Below are positions 4,791-9,194 of a stretch of DNA of 9,194 nucleotides, piece after piece. The position numbers and the translations under genes are program-made. Positions within the stretch are counted from its first letter, which is position 1. The number at the start of each line of letters is the position of its first letter. The notes under the pieces were generated by a model. The model saw only the letters and a list, made by a program, of their open reading frames with translations. It was not told where the DNA came from and did not search any database. The DNA lies in contig JAWXCH010000030.1 in the NCBI GenBank assembly GCA_034440595.1, forward strand, positions 1 through 9,194, written 5' to 3'. This stretch comes from JAWXCH01 sp034440595 (GTDB taxonomy: Bacteria > Planctomycetota > Planctomycetia > Pirellulales > JALHPA01).

Positions 4791-7697
4791 ATGAACGCGA
4801 AAGTGATTAGCGCGATTTTTCGCCGCAACTTCCACAGTTATTTCAGCAACCCGACTGGGTATGTGTTTATCTGTTTGTTTGTCTGGCTCTGCACCGGGGC
4901 GGCATTTTTTCCGAACGAGTTTTTCAACGCCAATCTGGCGAATTTGGATCAACTGAATGCCAGCATCAGCTATGTGCTGTTGCTATTCATTCCGGCGATC
5001 ACGATGAGCATCTGGGCCGATGAACGCCGACTGGGGACGGACGAGCTGCTGCTGACGATGCCGGCGGCTGACCTGGATGTGGTGCTGGGTAAGTATCTGG
5101 CCGCGGTGGCGATCTTTACGGTCTCGCTGTTGTTCTCGTTGTTCTCGACGTTGGGGGTGCTGTACACGCTTGGACAGCCGGATCTGGGACTGTTTTTGAC
5201 GAACTTTTTTGGCTACTGGGTGATGGGGCTGGCGATGCTGGCGATCGGGATGGTCGCGTCGTTCTTGACCGGGAATTTGACAGTGGCGTTTATTTTGGGG
5301 TTGGTTTTTAACGCGCCACTGGTGATGTTCAACCGCGCGATGGATTTTACGACGAACACGCAGGTGGCGTCGACTTTGAAAGAATGGAGCATGGATGGTC
5401 AGTTTCGCGATTTTGCTCGCGGCGTGATCAGTTTTTCCAGCCTGGTCTATTACTTTGCGATTGTTGGCGTAGCGCTGTACTTGTGCATGGTGCTGATCGG
5501 TCGGCGGCATTGGGCTAGCGGTCAGGATGGCAAGTCGCTGTTTGGGCATTATCTGCTGCGATTGTTGGCGTTGTCGGTGGTGGCGATTTCGGCAGTGGTG
5601 ATCTTTAAAGCCATTCCACTGCACGCCGATACGACGGCCAACCAGCTCAATACACTTTCGTCTGGTACACGCGAGATTCTAAAAAAGCTGGATCCAAAAC
5701 GACCGGTGAAGATCCATGCGTACGTCAGTCCTGCGGTGCCGCAGGACTATGTGCAACAACGTTCGGACCTGTTGTCGCTGCTGCGTGAGCTGGAGTCGCT
5801 GGGTAAAGGAAATGTAACGGTTCAGGTCGAAGAGATTGAGCCGTTGACCGAAGCAGCTCGACGTGCCGAACAACAATACGACATCAAGCCACGCCGGGTG
5901 GTCAGTCGCGATCGTGGTGCGATCCGCGATCAAGAGATCTATATGGGTGTGGCATTTGAAAGTGGCATGCAAAAGGTGGTGGTGCCGTTTATCGACCGCA
6001 ATTTGCCGGTGGAATATGAACTGGCACGATCGATAGCCACGGTGAATCAAGAAGAGCGCAAGCGAGTTGGTGTATTGAAGACCGGTGCGGAGATGTTTTC
6101 TGGTTTTGACTTTTCAGGTGGTATGCCGCGTCAACGTCAGGAACAGCAGATCATTACGGAGTTGAAAAAGCAGTACGAGGTGATTGAGGTCGATCCGACG
6201 AATGCCATCACGGAAAAATACGACGTGCTGCTGGCCATTCAGCCGTCGTCGCTCAACCCAGTGCAAATGGCTAACTTTGTCGAGGCGGTTCGCAACGGCC
6301 AGAAGACGGCGGTGTTTGAAGACCCGCGACCGGCCTGGTTTGGTGTGGTGGGCACTGCCGATCCGAATCGCCCGCAAGGTGGCATGATGGGGATGGGAGC
6401 TCAGCCTCCGGAGCCGAAGGGAGATATCAAGCAACTTTGGAATTTATTGGGGATCGAACTAGAGCAGAAGGGGAGTCTGTTGGGAGCGGCGGAACCGATT
6501 GTCGTTTCGCAGACTTATAACCCACACAAGACGATTGAGGGATTGTCACAGGTTCCCCCGCAGTTGGTGTTTATTGATAGCGAGGTACCTGGTGCCGCGC
6601 CGTTTAATCGAGAAGATCCAACCTCGATGTACCTGCAAGAGGTGCTGTTGCCGTTTGTCGGTGCCTTGACGAAGCAGGAAGGGGCGACCACGAACTTCAT
6701 TCCGCTGATTCGTACCGGCACACGAACGGGCATGATCCCTAGTTCGCAATTGATGCAGCAGTCGGACGACCCGTTGGCAAATCAGGTGCAGGGGACCGGT
6801 GTATCGTATGTTGTGGCCGCGCGCGTCACGGGCAAGCCGGGCAAGGTAGACGCGGCTAAGAAGGGGAAGTCAGCCACCAAAGCAAAAGTCGCAGACGATG
6901 GGAAGTTAAAGACCGAGAATGCAAAAATGGAAGATGCAGGATCTCCGGAGAAATTGAAGAGCGATGCGGCAAAGGCTGCGGCTACCAGCACAGAAGCTGC
7001 CAAGAAGGACGACACCAAGGCCGCGGGTATTGGCAAGGTCAAGGCGGGGGAAGAGCCACCGGTCGATGTGGTGGTGGTCTCGGATATCGATTTTATTCAC
7101 GACACGTTCTTTGCCCTTCGCGCGCAGCAGGAGGCCGATTTGGCATTGGTGTTTGACAACGTGACGTTTGTCTTAAACATTGTCGATGATCTGGCAGGAG
7201 AGAAACGGTTTACGGAGGTTCGCTCGCGCCGGCCGGCACATCGACCTTTGACCGCCGTCGAGAACCGGATGGAAAAGATCCATTCGGAACGGTCGGAGAA
7301 GATCGAAGAGCTGCAAGCGGAATTGAACCAGGAGATCGAAAAGACCAAGAGTGCTCGTAGCAAGTCGCGAGAAGCGTACCTCAAAAAGATCGAGCAACTT
7401 CAAAAAGGGGATGTGAAGCTGAGCGAAATTCGCGACGCGCGGACGGCACTTGAATTGCAGGAAAGTTTGGAGGAGCAGAATTTCTCCACAGGTATCAGCG
7501 AAGTCCAACGCAAATACCAAGATACGGTTAAGAAGACCAGCGAAGATGTTTTGCTACAGATGCGTAACATCCAGGATGATTACAAACGCTGGGCCGTGAT
7601 CATTCCGCCGCTGTTACCGCTGGCGATCGGGCTGTTGGTGTTCTTCCGTCGGCGCGCCAGTGAGCGCGAGGGAGTCAGCCGAGCAAGGCTGAAGTAG
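4791..7697 (+). CDS. Fused ABC-2 permease and GldG-like auxiliary protein
   Basis: A 968-residue inner-membrane protein that joins two functions usually encoded separately. Residues 1-240 are a GldF-like ABC-2 permease with about six hydrophobic segments (roughly 22-42, 60-74, 101-127, 138-160, 164-182, 215-236) and the cytoplasmic motif DERRLGTDELLLTMP (77-91). A further segment (254-274) leads into a large extracytoplasmic GldG-like region (about 280-800). It opens NQLNTLSSGTREILKKLDPKRPVKIHAYVSP and contains VGVLKTGAEMF, YDVLLAIQPSSL and VVVVSDIDFIHDTFF, matching the ABC-transporter auxiliary (GldG) fold. Residues 682-755 are a K/A/D-rich linker inside it. Residues 825-930 are charged and predicted coiled coil. 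A last segment (934-952) is followed by basic residues. The ATG at 4791 follows GAAGAG by 5 nt; a GTG two codons upstream is an alternative. It pairs with the upstream ATPase and probably with the DUF4340 protein 67 nt downstream. Confidence 0.88.
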   Translation: MNAKVISAIFRRNFHSYFSNPTGYVFICLFVWLCTGAAFFPNEFFNANLANLDQLNASISYVLLLFIPAITMSIWADERRLGTDELLLTMPAADLDVVLGKYLAAVAIFTVSLLFSLFSTLGVLYTLGQPDLGLFLTNFFGYWVMGLAMLAIGMVASFLTGNLTVAFILGLVFNAPLVMFNRAMDFTTNTQVASTLKEWSMDGQFRDFARGVISFSSLVYYFAIVGVALYLCMVLIGRRHWASGQDGKSLFGHYLLRLLALSVVAISAVVIFKAIPLHADTTANQLNTLSSGTREILKKLDPKRPVKIHAYVSPAVPQDYVQQRSDLLSLLRELESLGKGNVTVQVEEIEPLTEAARRAEQQYDIKPRRVVSRDRGAIRDQEIYMGVAFESGMQKVVVPFIDRNLPVEYELARSIATVNQEERKRVGVLKTGAEMFSGFDFSGGMPRQRQEQQIITELKKQYEVIEVDPTNAITEKYDVLLAIQPSSLNPVQMANFVEAVRNGQKTAVFEDPRPAWFGVVGTADPNRPQGGMMGMGAQPPEPKGDIKQLWNLLGIELEQKGSLLGAAEPIVVSQTYNPHKTIEGLSQVPPQLVFIDSEVPGAAPFNREDPTSMYLQEVLLPFVGALTKQEGATTNFIPLIRTGTRTGMIPSSQLMQQSDDPLANQVQGTGVSYVVAARVTGKPGKVDAAKKGKSATKAKVADDGKLKTENAKMEDAGSPEKLKSDAAKAAATSTEAAKKDDTKAAGIGKVKAGEEPPVDVVVVSDIDFIHDTFFALRAQQEADLALVFDNVTFVLNIVDDLAGEKRFTEVRSRRPAHRPLTAVENRMEKIHSERSEKIEELQAELNQEIEKTKSARSKSREAYLKKIEQLQKGDVKLSEIRDARTALELQESLEEQNFSTGISEVQRKYQDTVKKTSEDVLLQMRNIQDDYKRWAVIIPPLLPLAIGLLVFFRRRASEREGVSRARLK

Positions 7698-7764
7698 TAG
7701 AGCCACGGGGGAACGCAGCACAACCATTTGCTTTATCGAACGCAGAACGCATTGAGATATACAC

Positions 7765-9194
7765 ATGAATGAGATGACAAGAACTTTATCCTACGTTGGT
7801 GTGGCCGTGCTGCTGGCATTGGGGGCGATCTGGGTCACGCCCAAGCCTGCCGAGACGACCGAAGGAGATCTGGTCGGAACGGTCCTGTTGCCGGATTTAA
7901 AAGACGCCACGTCAGTTGAAGGGCTGGAGGTGGTCTCTGTCGATGGCACCACCAAGCAGATTGAAAAGTTCAAGGTCCTGAAAGGTAGGCTCCCTTCTCA
8001 CGAAGATTACCCGGCCGATGCTGAGAAGCAACTGGTCAACGCAGTGAGTGGCTTGATCAATCTGAAGGTGCAGGATGTGGTGACAAAAAATTCAGCACAG
8101 CACGCCGAATACGGTGTGATTGAACCCAAGGAAGACAAAGTCACACCTGGCGCGGTTGGTGTTGGCAAGCTGGTGAACATTCTGGGCAAGTCTGGCCGAA
8201 GCGTTGGCAAGCTGGTGATAGGAAATGAAGACAAGCTGACGGGAGGTGGTGCATCGCTGCGGTTTGTGCGCCTGCTGCCGTCGGACAATGTTTATCGGGT
8301 GGCATTGGCAGGAGACAATTTCACCACCAAGTTTGAGAACTGGATCGATACCGATCTTCTGAAGCTGGAAACGCCGGACATTGCCGAAGTAACGCTCGAC
8401 GACTATAGCATGGCGAGAGAGGCAGGTGGCTGGACCTATGACCCACGTAGCAAGATCATACTCGATTTTGACGACAAAACCGCCAAGTGGGATTTGAAGG
8501 AGCTTCTTCGCTATACAAATGGTAACCCCGAGAAGGTCGAGGTCGGGCCAGATCAGGAACTGAACACATTGACGCTGAACGATTTGAAAACAGCGCTCGA
8601 TGAACTCAAGATTGTAGATGTGCGTCGCAAGCCTAAGGGAATCAGCGGAACCTTGACGGCCAAGACGATGGATTTCAGCGGAGTCAGCTCGTTGGCCGAG
8701 CATGGATTCTATCCCCTGAAAACCGATGCCGTGTCCGATGAGATTGAGATCATGTCCAGCAATGGTCAGATCTCGGTGCAAATGAAGGATGGGGTGCAAT
8801 ACTTGCTCCGCTTTGGCGGAGTGGCAGGGCTGGGCAAAGAGGACGAAAAGCCGGACGCGGCCAAAACTGGGGAAGAGGGGGCCACCCCGGCAACGAAGTT
8901 AAATCGATACATCATGGTGAGTGCTCAGTTCAATAAGGACGTGATTCCGCCGCCGCAGTTGCAGCCCGTTCCCGAATTGCCTGACAATGATTCAACATCG
9001 AGCGAAGCACCACCGAGCGACGCTGCCGCCAAGTCCGCTGACGGAAAAGCCGCCGAAGGTAAGGCGGGTGACGCAAAGTCCAATGATACCAAGTCTAAAT
9101 CGGGCGAAGAGAGTGTCGGCTCCGATGCCAAGAAGCTGACTGCCGACGAACGCGAGGAGTTAGTGTTGCGCCGCAAAAAGGTATTGGCCGAAAA
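7765..9194 (+). CDS. DUF4340 domain protein, membrane-anchored, 3' end missing (partial)
   Basis: The frame runs from ATG 7765 to the right edge without a stop, giving 476 complete codons. Residues 9-24, containing SYVGVAVLLALGAIWV, form one N-terminal membrane anchor or uncleaved signal, placing the rest outside the cytoplasm. The following region fits the DUF4340 pattern: GLEVVSVDGTTKQIEKFKV, then AEKQLVNAVSGLINLKVQDVV and HAEYGVIEP (113-121), later FENWIDTDLLKLETPDIAEVTLDDYSM (190-216), and a repeat-like second half (DEIEIMSSNGQISVQMKDGVQYLLRFGG). Residues 360-455 are rich in K, A, D, S and E and look like a disordered linker, similar in style to that of the upstream permease. DUF4340 genes commonly follow GldG-type genes. 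The function is unknown, but an accessory role in the same membrane complex is likely. ATG 7765 has only a weak GAG upstream; the ATG at 7774 is an alternative. Confidence 0.85.
   Translation, partial: MNEMTRTLSYVGVAVLLALGAIWVTPKPAETTEGDLVGTVLLPDLKDATSVEGLEVVSVDGTTKQIEKFKVLKGRLPSHEDYPADAEKQLVNAVSGLINLKVQDVVTKNSAQHAEYGVIEPKEDKVTPGAVGVGKLVNILGKSGRSVGKLVIGNEDKLTGGGASLRFVRLLPSDNVYRVALAGDNFTTKFENWIDTDLLKLETPDIAEVTLDDYSMAREAGGWTYDPRSKIILDFDDKTAKWDLKELLRYTNGNPEKVEVGPDQELNTLTLNDLKTALDELKIVDVRRKPKGISGTLTAKTMDFSGVSSLAEHGFYPLKTDAVSDEIEIMSSNGQISVQMKDGVQYLLRFGGVAGLGKEDEKPDAAKTGEEGATPATKLNRYIMVSAQFNKDVIPPPQLQPVPELPDNDSTSSEAPPSDAAAKSADGKAAEGKAGDAKSNDTKSKSGEESVGSDAKKLTADEREELVLRRKKVLAE

Noticed and set aside
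4983..5624. 213-residue minus-strand frame rich in His, Gln and Arg
   Set aside because: It is the complement of codons for hydrophobic residues in the permease membrane segments. The composition is typical of an antisense shadow.
8092..8799. 235-residue open frame on the minus strand
   Set aside because: It lies wholly inside the plus-strand DUF4340 frame, which is longer, has an N-terminal membrane anchor, recognisable family patterns and correct operon position. The minus-strand product is rich in unrelated hydrophobic and His/Gln stretches without a motif.

Overview
The window reads as a chromosomal segment of moderately high GC from a Gram-negative bacterium, most likely a planctomycete. 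This is inference. It rests on the GldA-type ATPase, fused GldF/GldG-type permease and DUF4340 gene order, on alanine/lysine/aspartate-rich linkers in the two extracytoplasmic proteins, and on degenerate GGCACGG-tcc-CCGTGCC and TAGGGTG...GCACC repeats between genes. No ribosomal or phylogenetic marker gene is present to settle it. All genes lie on the + strand.

Layout. (1) Positions 2-1378 hold the 3' four fifths of recJ, the single-strand-specific 5'-3' exonuclease, cut by the left window edge. (2) Positions 1379-1835 have no gene but are packed with diverged repeats and hairpins, ending in a promoter-like site. (3) Positions 1836-2437 encode a type II toxin-antitoxin pair, a DUF104/AF2212-type antitoxin and a PIN-domain (VapC-type) RNase, overlapping by 4 nt. 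(4) Positions 2539-3528 encode a 329-residue protein with two CxxC knuckles that resembles the double-CXXCG (SitI6-like) immunity family, with a helical C-terminal extension. (5) Positions 3529-3991 have no gene but several inverted repeats, including a classic ATTCCCGC/GCGGGAAT hairpin. (6) Positions 3992-9194 form a three-gene operon-like block: a GldA-type ATPase, a 968-residue permease joining a GldF-like membrane domain to a GldG-like auxiliary domain, and a DUF4340 protein running off the right edge.

How the genes relate. The last block looks like one membrane machine: ATPase in the cytoplasm, fused permease in the inner membrane with a large extracytoplasmic domain, and a membrane-anchored DUF4340 partner. 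Its substrate is unknown. The stretch from about 1380 to 3990 looks like an accessory insert between two ordinary chromosomal genes. It carries a toxin-antitoxin module and an immunity-like gene and is bracketed by two related sequences of about 46 bp in opposite orientation (1415-1460 and 3886-3930). Whether that bracketing marks a mobile unit or just two members of a dispersed repeat family cannot be decided from this window.

I found no tRNA, rRNA, CRISPR array, transposase or integrase. I do not see a convincing wholly new system. The best leads are the repeat-bracketed accessory block, the orphan double-CxxC protein and the fused permease with its lysine/alanine-rich linker and coiled-coil insert.
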